From contig UQMW01000053.1 in the NCBI GenBank assembly GCA_900542275.1, positions 1 to 12,396 of the forward strand: a DNA stretch of 12,396 nucleotides, in the 5' to 3' direction. Shown one piece after another: positions 1 through 6,706 of the stretch. This DNA is from an uncultured Collinsella sp. (GTDB lineage Bacteria > Actinomycetota > Coriobacteriia > Coriobacteriales > Coriobacteriaceae). The notes beneath the pieces were generated by a model, which was not told the origin of the DNA, made no database searches, and saw only the letters and a program-made list of their open reading frames with translations. Both the position numbers and the translations under genes were made by a program. How positions within the stretch are numbered: position 1 is the stretch's first letter; every line of letters begins with the position of its first letter.

Positions 1-2
1 AA

Positions 3-398
3 AAAATTGATATAAGCATGTTTGCCCCATGCGGAATGAATTGTAAGGTTTGTTATAAGCACTGTTACAATAAAAAAACTTGTTCTGGGTGCTTGAATAG
101 TGATAAAGGGAAACCAGAACATTGTCGTAAATGCAAAATAAAGGATTGCATCAAAGGAAAATCGTTATCCTATTGTTTTGAATGTGCTGAATATCCATGT
201 AAGTTGATTAAAAATCTTGAAAAAAGCTATAATAAACGGTATCAAGCAAGTCTTATAGATAATAGCCGTTTTGTTCAAGGACATGGTTTGGAACATTTCA
301 TGGAACAGCAGAAAATAAAATATACTTGTCCTAAATGCGGTGGCATTATTTCTATTCACGATAAAGAATGTAGCGAATGTCGAGAAAAAATGAAATAA
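3..398 (+). CDS. DUF3795-type cysteine-rich protein, 5' end probably outside the window
   Basis: Small cysteine-rich protein resembling the DUF3795 family; molecular function unknown. The N-terminal part has the family hallmark PCGMNCKVC followed by many Cys pairs (CSGC, CRKCKIKDC, CFEC, YPCK). The C-terminus has a zinc-ribbon-like pair, CPKCGG and CSEC, so structural zinc binding is likely (inference). The first ATG is at 18, but no Shine-Dalgarno precedes it. The frame stays open to the window edge, reading K-I-D-I-S before the Met, so I think the true start lies upstream and the gene is cut by the window. It is strikingly AT-rich (AAA, AAT and ATA codons) compared with the GC-rich genes from 760 on, which suggests acquisition from a low-GC donor such as a Firmicute. 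A terminator follows at about 436-467. Family confidence is good; function is not known. Confidence 0.75.
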   Translation, partial: KIDISMFAPCGMNCKVCYKHCYNKKTCSGCLNSDKGKPEHCRKCKIKDCIKGKSLSYCFECAEYPCKLIKNLEKSYNKRYQASLIDNSRFVQGHGLEHFMEQQKIKYTCPKCGGIISIHDKECSECREKMK

Positions 399-435
399 CA
401 AAATTTCAGTTTGACAATTTTATATCCATACACAC

Positions 436-467
436 AAAGCAGTTAGTCTTAGGATTAACTGTTTTTT
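436..467 (+). terminator. Intrinsic terminator of the DUF3795-type gene
   Basis: CAGTTAGTC (440-448) pairs with GATTAACTG (453-461) with one G-T wobble around a TTAG loop, followed by six T (462-467). The A residues at 436-438 can extend the stem against the T run. It lies 38 bases after the stop codon at 398, as expected for a rho-independent terminator on the + strand. Confidence 0.75.
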
Positions 468-488
468 AATATGAAAATACTATATAAG
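455..488 (+). promoter_or_regulatory. Possible promoter of the small membrane protein gene
   Basis: TTAACT (455-460) and TACTAT (478-483) are separated by 17 bases and sit in an AT-rich stretch just before the ribosome-binding site. Each hexamer is a partial match only. TATATA or TATAAG (481-488) is an alternative -10. The -35 part overlaps the preceding terminator stem. Weak call based on sequence pattern alone. Confidence 0.3.
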
Positions 489-510
489 AATCATCCGGAA
501 GGAGCGGCCG

Positions 511-750
511 ATGAATACCAAACGATTTATCCTGAATGCACTTCTGGTTGTAGCACTTTTAGCGCTCTTGGCCTTCTCCCACTGGTATTCAAACCAACCA
601 GCATTTGGCTACGTATTATATGCAGTAATGTCCGGCGATAAGGCCTGTTGCCCACTGCGCGCAATTGACGTTCTCTATTTCTATGTAGCCGGCCCCTTAT
701 CAATCGCTTTGCTCTTGTTTCTTGTCTTTTACAACATCAAAAAACGCTAA
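511..750 (+). CDS. Small membrane protein of unknown function, 79 residues
   Basis: I do not recognise a family. The protein has two predicted membrane helices, about residues 7-25 and 54-75. They are separated by a loop of some 30 residues containing a vicinal cysteine pair (DKACCPLR). The C-terminus is basic (NIKKR), which suggests a cytoplasmic end. The start is supported by a good Shine-Dalgarno (GGAAGGAG) 7 bases before the ATG. Its base composition is intermediate between the AT-rich gene to the left and the GC-rich operon to the right. It converges on the AI-2E-family gene with only 9 bases between the two stop codons and no clear terminator there. The Cys pair could be redox-active or metal-binding, but nothing in the context tests this. 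Confidence 0.7.
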   Translation: MNTKRFILNALLVVALLALLAFSHWYSNQPAFGYVLYAVMSGDKACCPLRAIDVLYFYVAGPLSIALLLFLVFYNIKKR

Positions 751-759
751 CAGGGCCTC

Positions 760-2169
760 TTAGGAATCCGAATCATCCATGGAGCCGTCGATGCCGGTTT
801 TGGTGTCGTCGTCCGCATTGGAATCGTCGTCCTTGGCGAAGGGGTTCTTGAAGAAACCCGTCGCGTCGGGCTGAAGACCCGAGAGCTTGATCCATGAATT
901 ATCGAGCTCGGGCTTGGGCATGGCCTTGGCCTCGGGCGCGGTCTCATTGCCGATGAGCTCGGACTCATAGATGAACGTGTCGTCGCCAAGCGCGTCATAG
1001 GCGGCGACCGGGTTGCCCTCGGCATCGCGATACGGCGTACCCTTAAACACGGCGCCTTCGTAGGCAACGAGCTGGCGGCCGGTCTCGTTTTCGAAGTAGT
1101 ACACGAAGATACCCTTGAGGGCCGCGCACAGCGGGATGGCGATAACCATGCCGATGGGGCCCATAAGCGCCGAGCCAATAACCAGGGCCGTGAGGCTCAT
1201 GATGGGATGCACCTGTACCGAGCTCTGCATGACCTTAGGCGAAATGACGTTATCGGTGACATTTTGCGCGACCATCGTCACGATGAGCGTCCACAACGCC
1301 AACATGGGGCTGAACATGAAACCGAGCACTGTGGCGATTGCCGCGCTCACCCAGGGGCCGACGACCGGAACCAAATGCATGATGCCGGTAAAGATAGCCA
1401 TGAGCGCCGCATACGGATGCCCGATGATCGCAAAGCCGATAAAGGCAAGGATGCCACCGCAGATGGACGCCACGACCATGCCACGCATGTAACCGCCGAC
1501 TGAGCGCGAAAGAATCGCGACCATAAAGCGGTACGAGGTTTCCTTTTCCTGACCGATGATGGTGCAGACCTCGTGGTGCATACGGGGATAATCGCAGGCA
1601 AGCCAATAGGCAAGCACCAGACCCAAAAAGATCACGAACAGCTGTGAGGCCGTGTTGGTGATAAGCGGGAACACGCCGCGGCCGAGCTCGGCGGCAATCT
1701 GTGAGACATATTTGGACGCCACCGTAACGAGCGAAGAAAGGTTATCGTCCAGGTACTCCTTGACCGGCGTGTTGTTGAGCGTCTTGGCGCGCGAGATCAT
1801 CTCATTAAGGTCGCCGCCCGCAACACGTAGCTGCTCAGGCAAGCGGCTCAGGACTTCCATGATCTGGCCAAAGAGAATCGGCGACAGGATACAGACGACA
1901 CCGACGAGCACGGCTACGACCACAATGAGCGCGATGAGCGAGCCGATGCCACGGCCCACCCCATGATGCTCGAGCCAGTTGGTGATCGGCGACATCACAA
2001 AGGCAATAATGGAGCCGACGGCCAAAAACTCAATAACCGGCGCCAGAATCCCCATGAGGTTAAAGATGACGGCAGCGATCACGATGCAGCCGACGACGGC
2101 CCAAATGCGCAGCGTCAGAATGCGGGTGTCGCGCAGCACGCGATCGGTTTGTTGGGGGTGTTCACTCAT
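760..2169 (-). CDS. AI-2E/PerM-family membrane transporter
   Basis: Polytopic inner-membrane protein of the AI-2E transporter (PerM/UPF0118) family. Members have been linked to autoinducer-2 export or ion/proton antiport, but the substrate here cannot be inferred. Membrane helices are visible at roughly residues 22-65, 75-100, 166-192, 228-265, 270-300 and 325-358. A hydrophilic loop of about 65 residues after the third helix is typical of the family. Family signatures include the HLVPVVGPW segment near 265-273 and DNVISPKVMQ at about 306-315, followed by a glycine-rich segment and IPL. It is 469 residues, about 100 longer than usual, because of a cytoplasmic tail (359-469) ending in an Asp-rich run. 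The ATG overlaps the sigma-factor stop as ATGA, so it is the last gene of the regulatory operon and probably translationally coupled to it. Confidence 0.88.
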   Translation of the reverse strand: MSEHPQQTDRVLRDTRILTLRIWAVVGCIVIAAVIFNLMGILAPVIEFLAVGSIIAFVMSPITNWLEHHGVGRGIGSLIALIVVVAVLVGVVCILSPILFGQIMEVLSRLPEQLRVAGGDLNEMISRAKTLNNTPVKEYLDDNLSSLVTVASKYVSQIAAELGRGVFPLITNTASQLFVIFLGLVLAYWLACDYPRMHHEVCTIIGQEKETSYRFMVAILSRSVGGYMRGMVVASICGGILAFIGFAIIGHPYAALMAIFTGIMHLVPVVGPWVSAAIATVLGFMFSPMLALWTLIVTMVAQNVTDNVISPKVMQSSVQVHPIMSLTALVIGSALMGPIGMVIAIPLCAALKGIFVYYFENETGRQLVAYEGAVFKGTPYRDAEGNPVAAYDALGDDTFIYESELIGNETAPEAKAMPKPELDNSWIKLSGLQPDATGFFKNPFAKDDDSNADDDTKTGIDGSMDDSDS

Positions 2170-2957
2170 GAACGAACCATTACTCCGTCGGGGTCAATCT
2201 TGTCCTGAATCTTCTTAAGCGTACGGCGCAGCAGACGCGAAACCTGCACCTGGGAGATGCCCAGCTTCTTGGCGATCTCGATCTGGGTCATGCCCTTCAC
2301 AAAGCGCAGCTCGATCACCTCGCGCTCGCGCGGGGAGAAATCGCGAATGGCCTCCTCAATCACCAGACGGTCATCGGTAAAGTCGAGCTCGTTGTCGTCG
2401 TCGGCGTAGCGATCGAGAATCGAAGGCGCATCGTCGGAATCGGACGCACCGGGGGCCTCGATGGGTACCGAGGTGTAGGCCGAGGACGATTCCATAGCTT
2501 CGAGCACCTCGTCGACGGTCACGTCCAGATATTCAGCGATTTCCTCAACCTTAGGAGAACGCTGCAGCTCGTTGGTGAGCTTATCGGTGGCTTGGTTAAC
2601 CTTGGCCGAGAGCTCCTGCAGACGACGCGGCACGCGCACGCTCCAGCCCTTGTCGCGGAAGTGGCGCTTAATCTCTCCAAGAATAGTAGGTGTCGCGAAC
2701 GTGGTGAACTCGAGCCCGCGCTCAGGGTCAAAACGGTCGATAGCCTTGAGCAAGCCCAGATAGCCGACCTGCAAAAGGTCATCGAGCGGCTCGCCGCGGT
2801 TCTTAAACTTGTTGGCAAGAAACCTTACCAGGTTCATGTGGGACATGACGAGTTGCTCGCGGGCATCCGGATCACCGGTCTCCTTGTAGCGACGAAACAG
2901 CTCGCGGGTTTTCTCCTTGTCCCAAGCGGTCTTACCGCTCCGGGAACGTTCGGTCAT
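2166..2957 (-). CDS. sigF: RNA polymerase sigma factor, SigB/SigF/SigG family
   Basis: Alternative (group 3) sigma factor of 263 residues that directs RNA polymerase to a dedicated promoter set, for stress or developmental genes in relatives. Region 2 spans about residues 35-110, with DDLLQVGYLGLLKAI (core binding) and the GLEFTTFATPTILGEIKRH segment plus WSVRVPRR (-10 recognition). Region 3 follows at about 111-155. Region 4 is at 200-253, with DFSPREREVIELRF and the helix-turn-helix TQIEIAKKLGISQVQVSRLL. An acidic linker (170-196) separates regions 3 and 4. The ATG is 1 base after the stop of the RsbW-like gene, and the stop overlaps the next start (ATGA), so its level is probably tied to that of its regulator. 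The sigF name is by family likeness; orthology to any particular SigB, SigF or SigG is not established. Confidence 0.9.
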   Translation of the reverse strand: MTERSRSGKTAWDKEKTRELFRRYKETGDPDAREQLVMSHMNLVRFLANKFKNRGEPLDDLLQVGYLGLLKAIDRFDPERGLEFTTFATPTILGEIKRHFRDKGWSVRVPRRLQELSAKVNQATDKLTNELQRSPKVEEIAEYLDVTVDEVLEAMESSSAYTSVPIEAPGASDSDDAPSILDRYADDDNELDFTDDRLVIEEAIRDFSPREREVIELRFVKGMTQIEIAKKLGISQVQVSRLLRRTLKKIQDKIDPDGVMVRS

Positions 2958-2958
2958 A

Positions 2959-3336
2959 TTAGATATCCGCCTTGAGGTCGAGGGAAAGCGTCAGGGGCGC
3001 CGCGGTCTTTTCGTAGGAATCGCACACGCTTGCAAGAATGAGTTCGGCATACACGGCAGCCTGGTCATCCTCATCGACAGTCGCCTGGTCGCCAAAGGTA
3101 AAGGTCATGCCCACATGCGATTCGTCGACATCGAATTTAATCGAGATATCGTCGGAATCAACAACCGTGCACCCAAAGATGAAGGCTTCCTCGGCAGCCA
3201 TACGGATGTCCTCGATACGATCGACGGACATAGAGCACAGGGCGCCGACGTTGGCGGCCGTCATGCGCACCAAGCGCGCGAGACGCGGATCGCCGGCAAC
3301 GCTCAGCGTGATGGGGCAGGTTGCTTCGCTACTCAT
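2959..3336 (-). CDS. RsbW/SpoIIAB-like putative anti-sigma factor lacking ATP-site residues
   Basis: Protein of 125 residues with the layout of the RsbW/SpoIIAB GHKL anti-sigma fold: an N-terminal strand region (CPITLSVAGDPRLARLVRM), a central helix (RIEDIRMAAEEAFIFG) and C-terminal strands. It sits directly before the sigma-factor gene, the usual place for its antagonist. Aligning the central helix with the SpoIIAB pattern EAVTN places E50 at the glutamate but Phe54 at the Mg-binding Asn. The D-x-G-x-G box that should follow is absent; the segment reads TFTFGDQATVDED. Kinase activity is therefore doubtful. I chose the ATG at 3336 because GAGGAG lies 7 bases before it and a longer frame would add an Arg/Pro-rich stretch inside the upstream gene. 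It overlaps the upstream gene by 8 bases. Fold assignment is moderate; the anti-sigma role is inferred from position. Confidence 0.75.
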   Translation of the reverse strand: MSSEATCPITLSVAGDPRLARLVRMTAANVGALCSMSVDRIEDIRMAAEEAFIFGCTVVDSDDISIKFDVDESHVGMTFTFGDQATVDEDDQAAVYAELILASVCDSYEKTAAPLTLSLDLKADI

Positions 3337-3922
3337 CGCAGGACTCCTCGGAGGTCTCGGCGGGCGTATAGGTGTAATACTGAGCAGGCTTGGCAGCGGG
3401 CTTCTGAGCCGCATCCGTACCATCGGTGGCCTCGTCCTCAGCCTTGTCAATCAGGACGCGCTCGGTAGGCTGCTCGGCCTCGGCGGCGGCAGCGGCGAGC
3501 TTGCGATCGGCGTCAGCTGCAGGAGCCTTCACCTTATTGAAAAGCTTCTGCACGGCACCGGCCGCAGAATCAGTCACGCTCGATACGGCATTGCTGGCCT
3601 CAGCCACGCTGCCCGTAACCTCGGAAATGTCGCGAACCACGGCTTCGACCTCTACGAGATTGGAAGTAAGAGCGTCGACGGCGGTCTTGCTCGACTTGAG
3701 GAGCGGCTCAACCTGTGCCAGCGCGGGGGTGAGCTCATCGACAGCGCCATCGAGCTTTGCCACCACGGGCTGTGCCTCGGCGAGCGTGTTGTTAAGGTCA
3801 CTCACCGTCTTGTCGAGCGAATCAACGACGGTGCGGGTCTTGCGCAGGGTAAGCGCGAGCTCGACAACAGCCCACACGCCGGCGATGGCGAGCACCAGCA
3901 GGGCGATTTGAATGGGACTCAT
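3329..3922 (-). CDS. DUF948-like membrane-anchored coiled-coil protein
   Basis: Protein of 197 residues with one N-terminal membrane helix (about residues 5-25, IQIALLVLAIAGVWAVVELA). It is followed by a long heptad-rich region (27-125) with repeated Val/Leu spacing and few charges. The tail is low-complexity, Ala/Glu/Asp-rich, and ends in an acidic stretch. This matches DUF948-type proteins, whose Bacillus subtilis member YtxG is a general stress protein under SigB/SigH control. Molecular function is unknown. The start is supported by GGGAGG 6 bases before the ATG. It is first in the operon with the RsbW-like and sigma-factor genes, so it could be a membrane-facing input or a product of the same stress response (inference). 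The stop lies inside the next gene's start. Confidence 0.75.
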   Translation of the reverse strand: MSPIQIALLVLAIAGVWAVVELALTLRKTRTVVDSLDKTVSDLNNTLAEAQPVVAKLDGAVDELTPALAQVEPLLKSSKTAVDALTSNLVEVEAVVRDISEVTGSVAEASNAVSSVTDSAAGAVQKLFNKVKAPAADADRKLAAAAAEAEQPTERVLIDKAEDEATDGTDAAQKPAAKPAQYYTYTPAETSEESCDE

Positions 3923-4017
3923 ACAAGCCTCCCGGAAAAATCGAAATACAGACGCTGTTCATGGTACCCCAAAGAAGGGCAAAGATACCCAAAGGGAATG
4001 TGCAAGGTGCCAATGAC

Positions 4018-5382
4018 CTACTTGGGAGCATTACCGCTACGGTCGCGTTCGCTTTGCTCCACACGCCACTCTTCCCAACCGCGGCCCGCAGGCTGCCAGA
4101 ACGCGCCGCGCTCCAGCCCCTCGGGCAAATAGCGCTGCTCGACCCAGCCTTCGGGATAGTCATGCGGATACTTGTACACACCGTACTCATCGCTGCCCGG
4201 GCGATGGCGATCGCGCAGGTAACTCGGCACCTCACGCAAGCCGCTGCTATGGATATCGGCCAGCGCTGCATCGATTGAGGCCTCGCACGCATTGGACTTA
4301 GGCGCCAGGCACACATAAAGCGCAGCCTGTGCCAGGTTGATGCGACACTCGGGATATCCAATGACCTCGGCAGATTTAAACGCAGCGTGCGCTATAAGCA
4401 GGGCCTGCGGATCGGCGTTACCGACGTCTTCGGAAGCATGGATCATGATGCGTCGGGCGATAAACTTGGGGTCCTCCCCCGCGTCGATCATGCGCGCAAG
4501 CCAATAGATGGTGGCATCGGGGTCGCTGCCGCGCATGGACTTAATGAACGCGCTGATAATGTCGTAGTGCATGTCGCCGTTTTTGTCATAAGTAAAGCCA
4601 CGACGCGGATTGGCAATCTTTACGTCATCCACGGTAATGGGATAGCGCTCCCCCGCCGTCGGTGCAGGCGTGCCCTCGGTATCGGGACGCGTGACGGCGA
4701 TCTCGCTCGCAAGCTCGAGCGTTGTGAGTGCCGAGCGGGCATCGCCCGCGGCCAGCGTGCAAATGGTTTTAACCGTATCCTCATCGGCCGAGAACTTGCC
4801 ACCCAAACCCTGCGGCGCCTCGAGCGCACGCTCAATAAGCGTGGCGATATCCTCGTCTTTAAGAGGCTCAAGCTCTACCACGCGACCGCGCGACAATAGC
4901 GCGGAGTTGACCTCGAAGTACGGGTTCTCGGTCGTGGCGCCAATCATAATGACGGTACGGTTTTCAACCGCATGCAAAAGCGCATCCTGCTGCGACTTCG
5001 AAAAACGATGAATCTCGTCGATGAACAAGATAGTACGGCAGTCATACGTATTCAGGCGCGTCTTTGCCTCGTCGATTACGCGACGCAAGTCCTTCACGGT
5101 ACCCGTGACGGCGCTGACCTCGACAAACTCGCTCTTGGTATGGTTGGCGATGATATGCGCCAGCGTCGTCTTGCCCGTACCGGCAGGCCCATACAGAATC
5201 ACGCTCGATAGCACATCATGCTCGATCGCCGCACGCAACCACGAACCCTTGCCCACGGCCTTTTGCTGGCCCACGTACTCGTCGAGCGAATTGGGGCGCA
5301 TGCGCACCGCAAGCGGCGCATTTTTAAAGGAGCGCTCGCGCGTCGAGGCAGAAAAAAGGTCGTCCATAGCCATCCCATGCAT
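4018..5382 (-). CDS. rarA: Replication-associated recombination protein A (AAA+ ATPase)
   Basis: RarA (MgsA/YcaJ, relative of WRNIP1) is an AAA+ ATPase that acts at stalled or damaged replication forks with SSB and recombination proteins. Visible motifs are Walker A GPAGTGKT (65-72), Walker B ILFIDEIHRF (118-127), sensor-1 GATTENP (148-154) and an SRGR arginine-finger region (164-167). The C-terminal half carries the family's MgsA-type oligomerisation domain, with conserved AAFKSAEVIGYPEC and YKYPHDYPEGWVEQRYLP. Full length, 454 residues. Three in-frame Met codons (5382, 5373, 5367) compete and none has a clear Shine-Dalgarno. MDDLFSAS from 5367 looks most like other RarA N-termini, so the true start may be 5 codons in. 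It lies 45 bases after the dGTPase gene. Confidence 0.93.
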   Translation of the reverse strand: MHGMAMDDLFSASTRERSFKNAPLAVRMRPNSLDEYVGQQKAVGKGSWLRAAIEHDVLSSVILYGPAGTGKTTLAHIIANHTKSEFVEVSAVTGTVKDLRRVIDEAKTRLNTYDCRTILFIDEIHRFSKSQQDALLHAVENRTVIMIGATTENPYFEVNSALLSRGRVVELEPLKDEDIATLIERALEAPQGLGGKFSADEDTVKTICTLAAGDARSALTTLELASEIAVTRPDTEGTPAPTAGERYPITVDDVKIANPRRGFTYDKNGDMHYDIISAFIKSMRGSDPDATIYWLARMIDAGEDPKFIARRIMIHASEDVGNADPQALLIAHAAFKSAEVIGYPECRINLAQAALYVCLAPKSNACEASIDAALADIHSSGLREVPSYLRDRHRPGSDEYGVYKYPHDYPEGWVEQRYLPEGLERGAFWQPAGRGWEEWRVEQSERDRSGNAPK

Positions 5383-5406
5383 TAATCAAAAGCTTTGTTC
5401 GTCAAC

Positions 5407-5412
5407 AGTATA
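5407..5412 (-). promoter_or_regulatory. Possible -10 element upstream of rarA
   Basis: On the - strand, TATACT matches five of six positions of the TATAAT consensus and lies about 25 bases before the first rarA Met. No good -35 hexamer is seen 16-18 bases upstream, so this is a weak candidate. rarA may instead be transcribed with the dGTPase gene. Confidence 0.3.
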
Positions 5413-5427
5413 CCGAAAATATACGAA

Positions 5428-6675
5428 CTACCGTTCGTTAATATAGGTACGATGCGGAAACTCCAGACCAGGGAATAGCTTGCTCGTCAGCTCGCAGAAA
5501 TAGCCATCCGTCATGCTCGCGATGTAATCAACCACCGCTTGATCCTTGTCGTCCTGCCAGGCATAGGTGCGATCGTAGTAGGAAAGCTGCTGCTCTATGC
5601 GCGAAATATGATGCTTAAAGATGTAAGAGGACTCGTCGCCTTTATTTAGATCCTGCAGGCAACGGTCGTAGAGCTTTTCGAATGCCTCGCGCAGCTCCGC
5701 CTCGGAATCGCCCTCGATACCGCCCTTGCTGTAGATCTTTTCGTAGTTCTCGCGCTTGGCCCGGCGGATCTCCTCAAACAGGTCCTCGCTCATCTCGATA
5801 CGCGGTTTGCCGTAGCTATGCTCAACGATATCGATGGAAGCGTGCGTGAGAATCCAGCTGTTATAGGCGCCGCCCCGACCGTCGTCAAAAGCGTCGGGTG
5901 GCAGCAGACCCGCTGCAATGGCATCCTGGCGATCACGCCCCACATAGGCAAGGATATCCGAGATACGCACCACGCAACCCTCGAGCGTCATAGGACGCAG
6001 GTGCTCAATCGCGCTATAGCCCGTGGCAATGCAATCCTCGACAGTTCGGTCAAACTGATCAAAGGAACCCATGTCCGAAAGCTCAAAAACACGTTGCTCG
6101 TACTCGCCGTTGTGGCATAACACGCCATCGAGCGTCTGGAGCGACACGTTGCGGCCATACAGAGCATCGAGTACGCGAACCGACTGCACGTTATGGAAAA
6201 AGTAGCGACCCGTGCGCTCGTGGTAAATATCGTTGAGGAATCGCTCACCGGCATGGCCAAAGGGCGTATGGCCCAAGTCGTGGCCTAAGCCAATCGCCTC
6301 GATCAGATCGCAGTTGAGCCCCAGGGCGCGACCGATATCGCGTGCGATGCGCGAGACAAGCTGCACGTGCAAACCGCGACGCGACAGATCATCATTACTA
6401 CGGAAGCTAAAGACCTGCGTTTTGCCTGCATAACGCGTGTACGCCGGAAGATGAAGAATCTTTTCGGTATCGCGCATAAACGCCGGACGCATAAGCGTGC
6501 CTTTGTCGGCAGCGCGATCAATACGACGAATGACCTGGTCATCGTTGCAACGATACGGGTTGACGGCACCCGAAGCACGATCGGCGGAAATGCGCTCGAC
6601 AAGTTCGGGCGACAACGTCGAGGGAATACGGTCCATGCGCGCCTTAATGACGGCCGTTTCTTGATTAGTTGCCAT
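5428..6675 (-). CDS. dGTP triphosphohydrolase-like HD-domain protein
   Basis: HD-domain phosphohydrolase of the dGTPase (Dgt) family, which hydrolyses dNTPs to nucleosides and triphosphate and helps set the nucleotide pool. With this start it has 415 residues. The metal site is visible: His103 in GLHVQLV, the HD pair at 132-133 in LGHDLGHTPFGHAGE, and a further metal-site Asp likely in RISDILAYVGRD. The CHNGE motif is at about 187-191. I chose the ATG at 6675 (MATNQ) because AAGGAG sits 7 bases upstream. A TTG at 6702 would add nine residues but lacks comparable support. It lies 31 bases after the prepilin peptidase gene and upstream of rarA on the same strand. Nucleotide-pool control beside a fork-repair protein is a plausible theme. 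Bacterial paralogues differ in dNTP preference, which sequence alone does not settle. Confidence 0.88.
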   Translation of the reverse strand: MATNQETAVIKARMDRIPSTLSPELVERISADRASGAVNPYRCNDDQVIRRIDRAADKGTLMRPAFMRDTEKILHLPAYTRYAGKTQVFSFRSNDDLSRRGLHVQLVSRIARDIGRALGLNCDLIEAIGLGHDLGHTPFGHAGERFLNDIYHERTGRYFFHNVQSVRVLDALYGRNVSLQTLDGVLCHNGEYEQRVFELSDMGSFDQFDRTVEDCIATGYSAIEHLRPMTLEGCVVRISDILAYVGRDRQDAIAAGLLPPDAFDDGRGGAYNSWILTHASIDIVEHSYGKPRIEMSEDLFEEIRRAKRENYEKIYSKGGIEGDSEAELREAFEKLYDRCLQDLNKGDESSYIFKHHISRIEQQLSYYDRTYAWQDDKDQAVVDYIASMTDGYFCELTSKLFPGLEFPHRTYINER

Positions 6676-6706
6676 GGCTTGCTCCTTAAGAAGGATGCGC
6701 AATCGG

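Noticed and set aside
411..439. TTGACA at 411-416 as a -35 element for the small membrane protein gene
   Set aside because: No acceptable -10 hexamer lies 16-18 bases downstream, and a terminator would follow immediately.
735..765. Shared bidirectional terminator between the convergent genes at 750 and 760
   Set aside because: CTAACAGG and CCTCTTAG are nearly complementary but leave no room for a loop, and one pair is mismatched.
3337..3450. N-terminal extension of the RsbW-like protein by 38 residues
   Set aside because: The extension is Arg/Pro-rich, lies within the upstream coding sequence and lacks the ribosome-binding site seen at the 3336 start.
3038..4132. Long + strand open frame of 364 codons opposite the RsbW-like and DUF948-like genes
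   Set aside because: It lies antisense to well-supported overlapping genes, shows no known domain, and is rich in Ser/Arg as expected of a shadow frame in GC-rich DNA.
5422..5439. Hairpin ACGAAC-TACC-GTTCGT at the dGTPase stop codon as a terminator
   Set aside because: The stem is only six bases and the following stretch on the - strand has just a short, interrupted T run, so it is too weak to call.
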